Positions 8,471 to 16,032 of a DNA stretch of 49,101 nucleotides are shown piece by piece. The DNA comes from Bryobacteraceae bacterium. GTDB lineage: Bacteria > Acidobacteriota > Terriglobia > Bryobacterales > Bryobacteraceae. A program made the position numbers and the translations under genes. Numbering within the stretch: position 1 is the stretch's first letter; the number at the start of each line of letters is the position of its first letter. The stretch spans positions 1 to 49,101 of the forward strand of contig JARKOC010000068.1 in the NCBI GenBank assembly GCA_029975915.1, in the 5' to 3' direction. The notes below the pieces were generated by a model. It saw nothing but the letters and a program-made list of their open reading frames with translations, was not told the origin of the DNA and ran no database searches.

Positions 8471-9055
8471 CTACTTATAGGTAACCAGATATGGATTCGC
8501 GATGCCGATCTTCCTGAGTTCCTCGCGCGCCGCCGTGATTGCGTCGTTGTCGGCAAGGGGTCCTACGATCACCCGGACATACTCCGGCTTTGACGATGGG
8601 GCGATCAACACCCTCAACTTACGTTCGACCAACTGAAGCCGCAGTGTTTGGGCATCGTTCAACACCGTTGCGGCCACTTGCAGATACCGCCCTGCCGGCG
8701 GATTGTCGGTGACGCCCCCCGGACTGGCCGCCGGTGCGGATGCAACTGGCGCGGGCTTCACCGGTTCGGGCTTGGCTGGCTCCGGCTTCGCCGGTTCCGG
8801 TTTTGACGGGGCCGCTTCGGGTTCCTGCTCCTGCTGTTTTGTGGCCGGAGTTTGCGGCTGTTCCCCCGAATCCACCCGAATTGGACCGGCTTCACTCTTT
8901 GCTACCTTCGGCGCGCTCTCAGGAGCCGTCCCGCGTCCTGCCAAAAAGCCCATGGCGAAGAACAGACCGAGCAAAACCACAACGATGAACAGCACGCTGA
9001 ACAATTGCTTATTGCCTAGCGTGAACTCGAATTCGCCTTCGGATCTTTCCGGCAT
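8471..9055 (-). CDS. SPOR-domain membrane protein
   Basis: A 194-residue protein with a short cytosolic N-terminus, one membrane helix (about residues 19-40), a flexible linker of Pro/Glu/Lys/Ala with repeated KPEPA units (about 80-110), and a C-terminal SPOR domain beginning near GRYLQVAATVLNDAQ. SPOR domains bind denuded peptidoglycan at the division septum or around lipoprotein-processing sites. The linker is coded by 15-base repeats around 8750-8805. Start is the ATG at 9055 with GGAGG about 12 bases upstream. It is first in the run leading to lipA and lnt; its link to them is probably only transcriptional. Confidence 0.85.
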   Translation of the reverse strand: MPERSEGEFEFTLGNKQLFSVLFIVVVLLGLFFAMGFLAGRGTAPESAPKVAKSEAGPIRVDSGEQPQTPATKQQEQEPEAAPSKPEPAKPEPAKPEPVKPAPVASAPAASPGGVTDNPPAGRYLQVAATVLNDAQTLRLQLVERKLRVLIAPSSKPEYVRVIVGPLADNDAITAAREELRKIGIANPYLVTYK

Positions 9056-9584
9056 GGCTACACTCCCTCCATCCCCATTGACGCCGCTGCCCGGCGCAGC
9101 CTACATTGTTGAGAATAAACCTCAAGCCTTGCCGAATACAACCAAAACAAATCCGGCTGTCCACGATTTGGGCCAGGAGCTCCGGTTCCAGTGCCAGCCC
9201 GGCTGCATTCGTTGCTGCGACAAAAAGGGCTTCGTCTACATTACCGGCGAGGATCTGGTCCGCATGGCGGAATTCCTTGGCATGACGCCTGCTTCATTTG
9301 AAGCCCGCTACGTCGTCCGTACACGCCGCACCCTGCGCCTGCGCTCGCCGCGCCGCGGCAACTGCCATTTCCTGTCCGCCGCCGGATGCGCGGTCCACCC
9401 CGTCAAGCCGGCGCAGTGCCGCGCCTACCCGTTCTGGCCCGAAATTCTGGCCTCGCGTGAACGCTGGCTGGCCGAATCCACCATCTGCCCCGGTATCGGA
9501 ATGGGACATCTGTACCAGATCAGCACAGCTCTCGAAACAGCCAACCAGTTACGCAGGGCCTACCCCTGGCAATACCAGGAATAG
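9054..9584 (+). CDS. YkgJ-type CxxCC iron/zinc-binding protein
   Basis: The core has the family's cysteines: FQCQPGCIRCCDKKG near residues 44-58, then CHF, CAVHPVKPAQCRAYPFWP and a late CPG, eight in all, as in YkgJ/Fe-S oxidoreductase-like proteins thought to bind Zn or an iron-sulfur cluster. Role unknown. The start is uncertain: the ATG at 9054 overlaps the divergent SPOR start by two bases, the next 35 codons have low third-position GC, and a promoter-like pair lies at 9078-9107. The real start may be a TTG at 9129 or 9168. The gene reads toward flgB, 68 bp away. Confidence 0.8.
   Translation: MATLPPSPLTPLPGAAYIVENKPQALPNTTKTNPAVHDLGQELRFQCQPGCIRCCDKKGFVYITGEDLVRMAEFLGMTPASFEARYVVRTRRTLRLRSPRRGNCHFLSAAGCAVHPVKPAQCRAYPFWPEILASRERWLAESTICPGIGMGHLYQISTALETANQLRRAYPWQYQE
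9078..9107 (+). promoter_or_regulatory. Candidate sigma-70 promoter for the YkgJ-type gene
   Basis: TTGACG at 9078-9083 and TACATT at 9102-9107 are separated by 18 bases on the plus strand. Transcription would begin near 9114, downstream of the first ATG of the gene, which supports a later start codon. Judged by eye only. Confidence 0.35.
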
Positions 9585-9624
9585 ATCTCCCTGTCTTTCC
9601 AGCTACTTGCCGCCCTGATCCCAT

Positions 9625-9640
9625 TGGCCCCACACCTGCA
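9625..9640 (+). promoter_or_regulatory. Candidate sigma-54 promoter (-24/-12) for the flagellar operon
   Basis: TGGCCCCACACCTGCA has GG at 9626-9627 and GC at 9638-9639, separated by ten bases, the spacing required by sigma-54. It agrees with the consensus TGGCAC-N5-TTGC at most positions. The expected start of transcription is about 9651, two bases before the flgB ATG at 9653, and flgB has no Shine-Dalgarno sequence. Confidence 0.4.
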
Positions 9641-9652
9641 TATATCGCCACC

Positions 9653-9991
9653 ATGTTGGACCCAGTCGCGTCCAGACTCGAAAGCTACATGGACCTATTG
9701 GCGGCCCGCCAGAAGTTGGTCGCTTCAAACGTGGCCAATTTGGATACGCCCGGCTATCGCACGCGCGACATCGATTTCCAGTTCGAGTACATGTCGCGCA
9801 TCGACGGCGGCGGCCTGAACGTCATCGAGCCTGAAGGTCTGACGGTCAAAAATGACGGCAACAACGTCAGCCTCGACCGTGAAGCCCGTCTCATGGCCGA
9901 AAACGCCTTGCGCTTCTCGATGGCGTCTACCCTGCTTCGCGGCGAGATCCAGATGATGAAACGAGCCATCGACGAAGGCAGGAGCGCATGA
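9653..9991 (+). CDS. flgB: Flagellar basal-body rod protein FlgB
   Basis: FlgB is the proximal rod subunit joining the MS ring to the rod. This 112-residue protein matches the family in the N-terminal rod signature (ARQKLVASNVANLDTPGYRTRDIDF) and in the C-terminal helix that packs in the rod core. It is slightly shorter than the enteric protein (about 138 residues). The ATG at 9653 is kept because the first residues align with the family's N-terminus, though no ribosome binding site precedes it. The stop overlaps the flgC start as ATGA. It opens an eight-gene flagellar operon. Confidence 0.95.
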   Translation: MLDPVASRLESYMDLLAARQKLVASNVANLDTPGYRTRDIDFQFEYMSRIDGGGLNVIEPEGLTVKNDGNNVSLDREARLMAENALRFSMASTLLRGEIQMMKRAIDEGRSA

Positions 9992-10428
9992 GCCTGTTCG
10001 GAACTCTCTCCGTCTCAGCCTCGGGGCTGGCCGCACAGAGGGCCCGGGCCACCGCCATCGCCGAAAACTTGGCCAATTCGGAAACCACCCGCACGCCGGA
10101 AGGCGGGCCCTACCGGCGCAAGGACGTCATCTTCGAACCCGAAGCCCAGGTTTCGCCGTTTTCCGCCGTCTTTCAGGCCGAACTCGGGCCCCATGTCTCC
10201 GGCGTCGGTATCGCCGATGTCGTCGAGGAGACGCGTTCGCCCATCATGAAGTACGACCCTGGCCACCCTGATGCCGATGCCCAGGGCTATGTCGCGCTGC
10301 CCAACATCAATCCGGCCGAGGAGATGGTCGACCTGATGGGTGCTTCCCGCGCCTATCAAGCCAATGCGGCCGCCATGACCGCCGTCAAGGACATGCTCTC
10401 GAAGTCCATTGATCTGATGCGCATATGA
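9988..10428 (+). CDS. flgC: Flagellar basal-body rod protein FlgC
   Basis: FlgC is another proximal rod protein. The 146 residues begin with LFGTLSVSASGLAAQRARATAIAENLANSET, the rod-family N-terminal helix, and end with NINPAEEMVDLMGASRAYQANAAAMTAVKDM, the matching C-terminal helix of FlgC. Length is typical. It overlaps flgB and fliE by four bases each (ATGA), so the three are translationally coupled. Confidence 0.95.
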   Translation: MSLFGTLSVSASGLAAQRARATAIAENLANSETTRTPEGGPYRRKDVIFEPEAQVSPFSAVFQAELGPHVSGVGIADVVEETRSPIMKYDPGHPDADAQGYVALPNINPAEEMVDLMGASRAYQANAAAMTAVKDMLSKSIDLMRI

Positions 10429-10724
10429 CACCCCCAATCACAGCCATCCGGCTCCCTCAACTCGCCGCCGCCCAACCGGTTGCAGCGCTACAGCCGGCAT
10501 CCGGCGACGCCTTCAAAACCGTGCTCCGGGACGCATTCGAAAACGTCGACCGGCTTCAGAAAACCGCGCACGCCTCCACGGAAAGTCTCCTGCGCGGCGA
10601 GAGCGAAGACCTTCACAAGGTCGCCCTGGACCAGCAGCGCGCGGCACTATCTTTTGACCTATTCCTCCAGGTGAGGAACAAGGCGGTGACGGCCTACCAG
10701 GAGATCATGCGCATGCAGGTGTGA
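10425..10724 (+). CDS. fliE: Flagellar hook-basal body complex protein FliE
   Basis: FliE connects the MS ring to the rod. The 99 residues end in the conserved core: SLLRGESEDLHKVALDQQRAALSFDLFLQVRNKAVTAYQEIMRMQV contains the family's ALxxAxxSFxLxxQVRNKxxxAYQEIMRM pattern. The N-terminus is short and variable, as usual. It starts at an ATG overlapping the flgC stop and is followed by fliF after 34 bases. Confidence 0.95.
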   Translation: MTPPITAIRLPQLAAAQPVAALQPASGDAFKTVLRDAFENVDRLQKTAHASTESLLRGESEDLHKVALDQQRAALSFDLFLQVRNKAVTAYQEIMRMQV

Positions 10725-10758
10725 CGCTGCCTGTCGCGTCGGGAGGCTTCGAACCGGA

Positions 10759-12465
10759 ATGGCCCAACTGACTTCCATGCTCGCCGGCTTGAGTTGGAAA
10801 CAACGGATCTCGATTGGTCTGGCTGCGGCTGCTGTCGTGCTCGCCATATGGCTTGGCGTGCGCTGGAACCGTGAGCGCGACCTCAGGCCGCTGTTCACCA
10901 ACCTCTCCGCCGAGGATTCCGGGGCCTTGGTTGCCCGTCTGCGCGCCTCCAATGTCCCTTACTCGGTTCGCGACGACGGCGCAATTCTGGTCCCCTCGGC
11001 ACGCGTGGCCGAACTGCGGCTTGAAATGGCCTCTGCCGGGTTGCCCAGAACCGGGCGCATCGGTTTCGAACTGTTTGATAAAACGAACTTCGGCGCCACG
11101 GATTTCACCGAGCAGATCAACTACCGCCGCGCCGTGGAGGGTGAACTCGAACGCAGCTTCATGGCCATCGGCGAAGTCGAAAAGGCACGCGTTCATGTGA
11201 CTTTTGCCAAGGACTCCGTCTTTCTTGAGAACCGTCAGCCCGCCAAGGCCAGCGTGATGATCAAACTCCGGCCAGGCGCCAGGCTCTCGCCGCAGAACGT
11301 CCAAGGTATCACCCATCTGGCCGCCAGCGCCGTCGAGGGATTGCAACCGGAGAATGTCAGCGTGCTCGACATGAACGGAGCCTTGCTGAGCCGGCCGCGT
11401 CACTCGCTTGACGACGCCGGTGCCGGGTCCTCCGACGCCCGGCTTGAGTACCGCCAGTCGGTCGAACGCGACCTGCTGGCCAAGGTCCGCGCCACGCTCG
11501 ATCCGCTGCTCGGCGCCGAACGCTACCGTGCCGGCATCACGGCCGAAGTCGATTTCACCAGCGGCGAACAGAGCGAGGAGACCTTCGAGCCAGACAAGTC
11601 AGTGATGCTGACCTCGCAGAAGACCGAGGACGTCTCGGGCGGTGCCGCCACTCAGGGAGGCGTGCCCGGCACGGCATCCAATCTTCCAAGGCCCGCGGAA
11701 AGGACCGCCGGCACCCGCGGCGCAGTCGCCCGCCGGACCGAAAACGTTACGTATCAAACCAGCCGCGTCGTCAAGCGCCTCACCCTGCCCCAAGGCAGCC
11801 TCCGCCGCGTCTCGGTCGCGGTCCTGCTGGACCAGGATGTCCGGTGGGAAGGTTCTGGAGCCAAGGCCCGGCGCGTCCTCGAAGTCCCAGCGCCGGAGCG
11901 CTTGAAGGTCGTACGGGACGTCATCGCCGGTGTCGTCGGGTTCCAGCAGGAGCGCGGCGACCAGATTCTAGTCGAATCGCTTCCATTTGATGCAACCTTG
12001 CACGCATCGCCGCCCGATTCGGTCCAAGGGGGGGGAGCAGCGCCGGCCAACCCCGGCATGATCCTCATCCCCGGCTGGTTGCAGCCCTACCTCAGCGGCG
12101 CCCCGCCTGCTGTCTGGCTTGGCGCGATTGCTGCACTTGGCGTCGTCGTCATCGTTGCGCTGGCTTGGGCCGGCCGGCGTCTGTTCCGGCGCAATTCGCC
12201 TTCGCCGGACACGCGGCCCCTAGCCCAGGTGGCATTGAATCCCGCCGCAAAACCGGATGAACTCGAAACCAAGGCCATGGCGCAACTCGCCGCCAACGAG
12301 GCGAGCCGCGCCCGCGCCGAGGAGCAGATGCTGGCATCGCTCCAATTGCCGCCGAACACCAAAAAAACCGAAGTGCTCCGCAAACAGATCGCAGACTCCG
12401 CCAAACGCGATCCTCAGGCCACGGCCCAACTCATCCGGTCATGGCTCAACGAACAGGAGAGGTGA
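10759..12465 (+). CDS. fliF: Flagellar MS-ring protein FliF
   Basis: FliF builds the MS ring in the inner membrane on which rod, export gate and rotor assemble. The 568 residues contain an N-terminal membrane helix (about 18-37), the YscJ/FliF ring-building domains with LFTNLSAEDSGALVARL and KARVHVTFAKDSVF, a second periplasmic domain (about 225-400) with a flexible insert, a C-terminal helix (about 450-472) and a cytosolic tail that ends in the FliG-binding stretch DPQATAQLIRSWLNEQER. Both helices and the terminal motif are intact. fliG follows after nine bases. Confidence 0.96.
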   Translation: MAQLTSMLAGLSWKQRISIGLAAAAVVLAIWLGVRWNRERDLRPLFTNLSAEDSGALVARLRASNVPYSVRDDGAILVPSARVAELRLEMASAGLPRTGRIGFELFDKTNFGATDFTEQINYRRAVEGELERSFMAIGEVEKARVHVTFAKDSVFLENRQPAKASVMIKLRPGARLSPQNVQGITHLAASAVEGLQPENVSVLDMNGALLSRPRHSLDDAGAGSSDARLEYRQSVERDLLAKVRATLDPLLGAERYRAGITAEVDFTSGEQSEETFEPDKSVMLTSQKTEDVSGGAATQGGVPGTASNLPRPAERTAGTRGAVARRTENVTYQTSRVVKRLTLPQGSLRRVSVAVLLDQDVRWEGSGAKARRVLEVPAPERLKVVRDVIAGVVGFQQERGDQILVESLPFDATLHASPPDSVQGGGAAPANPGMILIPGWLQPYLSGAPPAVWLGAIAALGVVVIVALAWAGRRLFRRNSPSPDTRPLAQVALNPAAKPDELETKAMAQLAANEASRARAEEQMLASLQLPPNTKKTEVLRKQIADSAKRDPQATAQLIRSWLNEQER

Positions 12466-12474
12466 ACAGCCGAA

Positions 12475-13515
12475 GTGATCACCAACGCAAATCCCGAGAA
12501 GAACCAAGGGCCTCGCCACTCCGGATCCCAAAAGGCGGCCGTCCTGATGGTCACCTTGGGCGAGCAAGTCAGTTCGGAGGTTCTCAAGCATCTCGACGAG
12601 GATGAGGTGTCGATGATCGGAAAGGAGGTGGCCCGCATCGCCGCCATCACTTCCGAGGACGCCGAGTCAATCCTGGAAGAGTTCTACACAATGTCGATGG
12701 CGCAGGACTACGTCCTGAAAGGCGGCATCGACTACGCCCGCAAAATGCTGGTCGGGGCATTCGGACCGGAGGTCGCCAAGAGGCTCCTCGACCGCCTCAT
12801 GAAGATGCTCGGAAACGATGCCGCGAGCTTCGACGCCCTTCAAAAGGCCGATCCCCAGCAACTGGCCAAGTTCATTCATAGCGAACACCCGCAAACCATC
12901 GCCCTGGTCCTCAGCCATCTGAATCCGTCCCAGGCCGCCGGTCTGATTTTTTCGCTGCCTCCAGAACTTCGCTCGGAAGTCAGCCTGCGCATGGCGAACC
13001 TCGATCAGATTTCGCCTGAAATCATCTCGAAGATCGCCAGTATCATCGGCCAGAAGCTCAAGTCCCTTGGCGAGTTGAGCCGCGAAAGCTATGGAGGCGT
13101 GCGTGCCGTGGCCGAAATGTTTAACCGGCTGGATTCGACCACCAGCAAGGACATCCTTGATGCCATCGACAACAAAGACTCCGCCCTCGCCGATACCATC
13201 CGCCACCTGATGTTTGTCTTCGAGGACCTGCTTCTCATCGACATCGAGGGCATCAAGGAATTGCTGGGCCGCATCGACCGCAAACTTCTGACCATCGCCC
13301 TCAAGGGGACATCGGATCAGCTTAAGAACCACTTTCTGCAATGTATGTCGCAGCGCGGAGCCGAGATGCTGCGGGAGGATATGGATGCTCTGGGCCCCGT
13401 GAAGATCAAGGAAGTCGAAGCGGCGCAACAGCAGATCATTTCCGTTGTTCGCCAGCTCGAAACGGAGGGCGTGCTGAGTTTGAAGGGCACCGTCGGCGAA
13501 CAGTATGTCGTGTAA
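12475..13515 (+). CDS. fliG: Flagellar motor switch protein FliG
   Basis: FliG sits on the cytosolic face of FliF and transmits torque from the stator. This protein is 346 residues, of normal length, and starts with GTG. The middle domain is seen as EHPQTIALVLSHLNPSQAAGLIFSLP and the C-terminal domain has charged residues for stator contact in LLGRIDRKLLTIALKGTSDQLKNHFLQCMSQRGAEMLREDM. The GTG begins nine bases after the fliF stop. Its last 11 bases overlap fliH in another frame. Confidence 0.96.
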   Translation: MITNANPEKNQGPRHSGSQKAAVLMVTLGEQVSSEVLKHLDEDEVSMIGKEVARIAAITSEDAESILEEFYTMSMAQDYVLKGGIDYARKMLVGAFGPEVAKRLLDRLMKMLGNDAASFDALQKADPQQLAKFIHSEHPQTIALVLSHLNPSQAAGLIFSLPPELRSEVSLRMANLDQISPEIISKIASIIGQKLKSLGELSRESYGGVRAVAEMFNRLDSTTSKDILDAIDNKDSALADTIRHLMFVFEDLLLIDIEGIKELLGRIDRKLLTIALKGTSDQLKNHFLQCMSQRGAEMLREDMDALGPVKIKEVEAAQQQIISVVRQLETEGVLSLKGTVGEQYVV

Positions 13516-14173
13516 GATCATCGGCTCCAGCGATACCCTCAATGTCCAAGCCTTCGATTGGGGTCAGCCGGCATCTCCAGCCGCCCCTTCTGTCAACATC
13601 CACCGCACCGCCGGCTCGCCCACCATGCCGTCGGAGGCGAATCTGGATGCCATCGAGGAGCAAATCAGACTTGCCCGCCAGCAGGGCGTTCAAGAAGGCT
13701 TGCGCAGGGCCGAGGCCGATGCTCAGCAGCGCCTGGACGCGCGAATTGGAGAAATCAATGCACAATTAGCCGCCTCACTCACTGAGTTGGCCGCGCTTCG
13801 CCCCATGCTTCGACGGCAGGCCGAGGCGCAGGTGGTGGACTTGGCGCTCCACGTCGCCCGGAGGATTCTGAATCGCGCGCTGGCCATGGATCCGGACGCT
13901 CTTACAGGGCTTGTCAGCGCCGCCATCTCACGCATCGACGCCAGAGAACTACTTGAGATCAGGGTTTCGACCATCCATCACGCCGCCGTCAAAGCGGCGA
14001 TCGACAAGTTGGGCATCCCCGGTCAGGTTCAAGTGATCGCCGATCCGCGTCTTGAACCCGGTGCAGTGATCATCGACAGCGGCCGCGGCCGGCTCGACGC
14101 ATCTGTCTCGACTCAGTTGGCCGAAATCGAAAGGGGCTTCGCCGACTACCTCTCGCCCGGAGGCTCAGCGTGA
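13505..14173 (+). CDS. fliH: Flagellar assembly protein FliH
   Basis: FliH is the stator-like regulator of the export ATPase FliI. The 222 residues have a poorly conserved proline-rich N-terminus, a long charged helix (about 50-110, EEQIRLARQQGVQEGLRRAEADAQQ), and a C-terminal domain with VVDLALHVARRILNRAL and a closing IDASVSTQLAEIERGF-like end. This is the FliH/V-ATPase subunit E pattern, and position between fliG and fliI agrees. It overlaps fliG by 11 bases and fliI by four. Assigned by weak sequence and strong context. Confidence 0.88.
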   Translation: MSCKIIGSSDTLNVQAFDWGQPASPAAPSVNIHRTAGSPTMPSEANLDAIEEQIRLARQQGVQEGLRRAEADAQQRLDARIGEINAQLAASLTELAALRPMLRRQAEAQVVDLALHVARRILNRALAMDPDALTGLVSAAISRIDARELLEIRVSTIHHAAVKAAIDKLGIPGQVQVIADPRLEPGAVIIDSGRGRLDASVSTQLAEIERGFADYLSPGGSA

Positions 14174-15504
14174 GCGCGGAGGCCCTTGATCTTGGCCGGT
14201 ATATCCGCCAAGCCAATGAGATCGACCCCATGCGCTGGACAGGCATCGTCCGCGAAACCATCGGTCTTGTCGTCGAAAGCGAAGGTCCGGCAGCAGCTTT
14301 GGGGGACTTCTGCGAAATCATCACTTCGCAGGGCCGCCGCATCCGCACCCAGGTTATCGGTTTTAAGAGCGGCCGGGTTCTGTCCATGCCGCTGGAGGAA
14401 ACATCGGGCCTCCAGTTGGGCGACACTATCGCCGCCCGCCGAAGCGATGCGCGGCTCGCTGTCGGAAAGTCACTACTCGGTCGCGTTCTCGACGGCTTCG
14501 GCCGGCCGATCGATGGCGGTCCGCCGATCGAGCCGGAAGCTTACTATGCCCTTGACGCCGAGCCTCCAGGCCCGCTCGAGCGCGAACCCATCAGCGAACG
14601 TCTGGTTACCGGCGTGCGCGCCATCGACGGGTTCCTGACCTGCGGCCGCGGCCAGCGCATCGGCATCTTCGGCGGCTCGGGTGTCGGCAAGAGCACCCTG
14701 CTTGGAAGCCTGGTGAAGAACAACGACGCTGAGGTATCGGTCCTGGCGCTGATCGGCGAGAGAAACCGGGAAGTCCGCGATTTCGTCGAGAACGAACTCG
14801 GCGAGGAGGGCCTGAAGCGCTCCGTTGTCGTTGTTGCGACTTCGGACAGGCCCGCTCCGCTTCGCATTCGCGCTCTCTCGGTGGCCCTTGCCGTTGCCGA
14901 GTTCTTCCGCGACCAGGGAAAGGATGTACTCATGGTGGGCGACAGCGTCACGCGCCTTGCCATGGCGCAACGCGAGATCGGCCTGGCGGCCGGCGAGCCC
15001 CCCAGCCAGAAAGGCTATACGCCTTCGGTCTTCCAGTTGCTACCTAGGGTCTTTGAACGCGCCGGCAGGTTCAGGAATGGATCGATCACGGCCTTCTTCA
15101 CTGTTCTGGTCGATGGCGACGATATGAACGAGCCGATCGCCGACGCTGTCCGCGGCATCCTGGACGGCCATATCGTCCTGTCCCGCTCGCTTGGACAAAA
15201 GGGCCACTACCCGGCCATCGACATCCTTCAATCGGTGTCGCGTCTTGCTCCGCGTGTGGCTGTTTCAGGCCAGATTGAATCCGCCAACCGCGTCCGTGAA
15301 ACTCTCGCGCTGCTCGCAAACGCCGCCGACCTGATCCGAGTCGGCGCCTACGCCTCTGGGTCTAACCCACAACTGGATGCCGCCATCGCGATCGAGCAGG
15401 AGATCAACCGCTTCCTCCGCCAGAAACCTAATGAATTCAGTGACATGGATGCCACAGCCCGACGCCTTGCGCAGCTCGCCTCCTCCGGGGTGCATTCTGT
15501 ATGA
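14170..15504 (+). CDS. fliI: Flagellum-specific ATP synthase FliI
   Basis: FliI is the hexameric ATPase that powers entry of substrates into the flagellar type III export gate. The 444-residue sequence contains Walker A GGSGVGKST at residues 168-176, the Walker B region with DVLMVGDSVTRLAMAQREIGLA, and the conserved PPSQKGYTPSVF and RGILDGHIVLSR. Length is standard. It starts with GTG overlapping the fliH stop (GTGA). fliJ follows with another four-base overlap. Confidence 0.97.
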   Translation: MSAEALDLGRYIRQANEIDPMRWTGIVRETIGLVVESEGPAAALGDFCEIITSQGRRIRTQVIGFKSGRVLSMPLEETSGLQLGDTIAARRSDARLAVGKSLLGRVLDGFGRPIDGGPPIEPEAYYALDAEPPGPLEREPISERLVTGVRAIDGFLTCGRGQRIGIFGGSGVGKSTLLGSLVKNNDAEVSVLALIGERNREVRDFVENELGEEGLKRSVVVVATSDRPAPLRIRALSVALAVAEFFRDQGKDVLMVGDSVTRLAMAQREIGLAAGEPPSQKGYTPSVFQLLPRVFERAGRFRNGSITAFFTVLVDGDDMNEPIADAVRGILDGHIVLSRSLGQKGHYPAIDILQSVSRLAPRVAVSGQIESANRVRETLALLANAADLIRVGAYASGSNPQLDAAIAIEQEINRFLRQKPNEFSDMDATARRLAQLASSGVHSV

Positions 15505-15944
15505 AGCGCTTTCGATACGCGCTTGAGAGCCTGATGCGCCTCCGGCAGGCGCGTCTCGATGAGGAACTGATCAAACTCGAGAAAGCCGCGTCAGCCATCA
15601 CCCATGTCGATCGCACCCGCGACGAACTCGATCAGGTGTGCCGTGAGGCCAATCAATCGGCTGCCGCCGCTGGGGCGATTCAGGGTTGGCAACTCTCCGC
15701 CCTCGATCAGTTCCGCCGTTTCGCCCATCAGGAAGACCGGCGGCTGATCCGGCTCCGCAACCAACTGGTGGACGAGTTCGAGGACCAGAGACTGAGGGTC
15801 GTGGAAGCGCACAAGAAAGTCAGGATTCTAGAAGTCCTCAAGGAGAAGCGGATGGAGGACTGGAAGTCTGAATTCGATCGAGAACAGGCGCAGGCCGTTT
15901 CCGATCTTGTTGCAGCTCAATGGGTCGCCAAACGAAAGCGGTAA
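15501..15944 (+). CDS. fliJ: Flagellar export protein FliJ
   Basis: FliJ is the coiled-coil stalk of the FliI ATPase ring. This 147-residue protein is almost wholly charged helix, starting KRFRYALESLMRLRQARLDEEL and continuing with heptads rich in Glu, Arg, Gln and Leu. The beginning, with FRY-LE-L-R, is the family pattern. It is the last flagellar gene: the next 88 bases have no gene and the next genes read the other way, so fliK, flgD, flgE and the export gate genes must lie elsewhere. Confidence 0.9.
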   Translation: MKRFRYALESLMRLRQARLDEELIKLEKAASAITHVDRTRDELDQVCREANQSAAAAGAIQGWQLSALDQFRRFAHQEDRRLIRLRNQLVDEFEDQRLRVVEAHKKVRILEVLKEKRMEDWKSEFDREQAQAVSDLVAAQWVAKRKR

Positions 15945-16032
15945 AACCCGCCGATGAACCACATAAGACATTGGAATGAAAAAACTTATTCTGTCCAGAG
16001 TTCGTTTGGTCGAGATTTCCAGAGAGCCGGTC

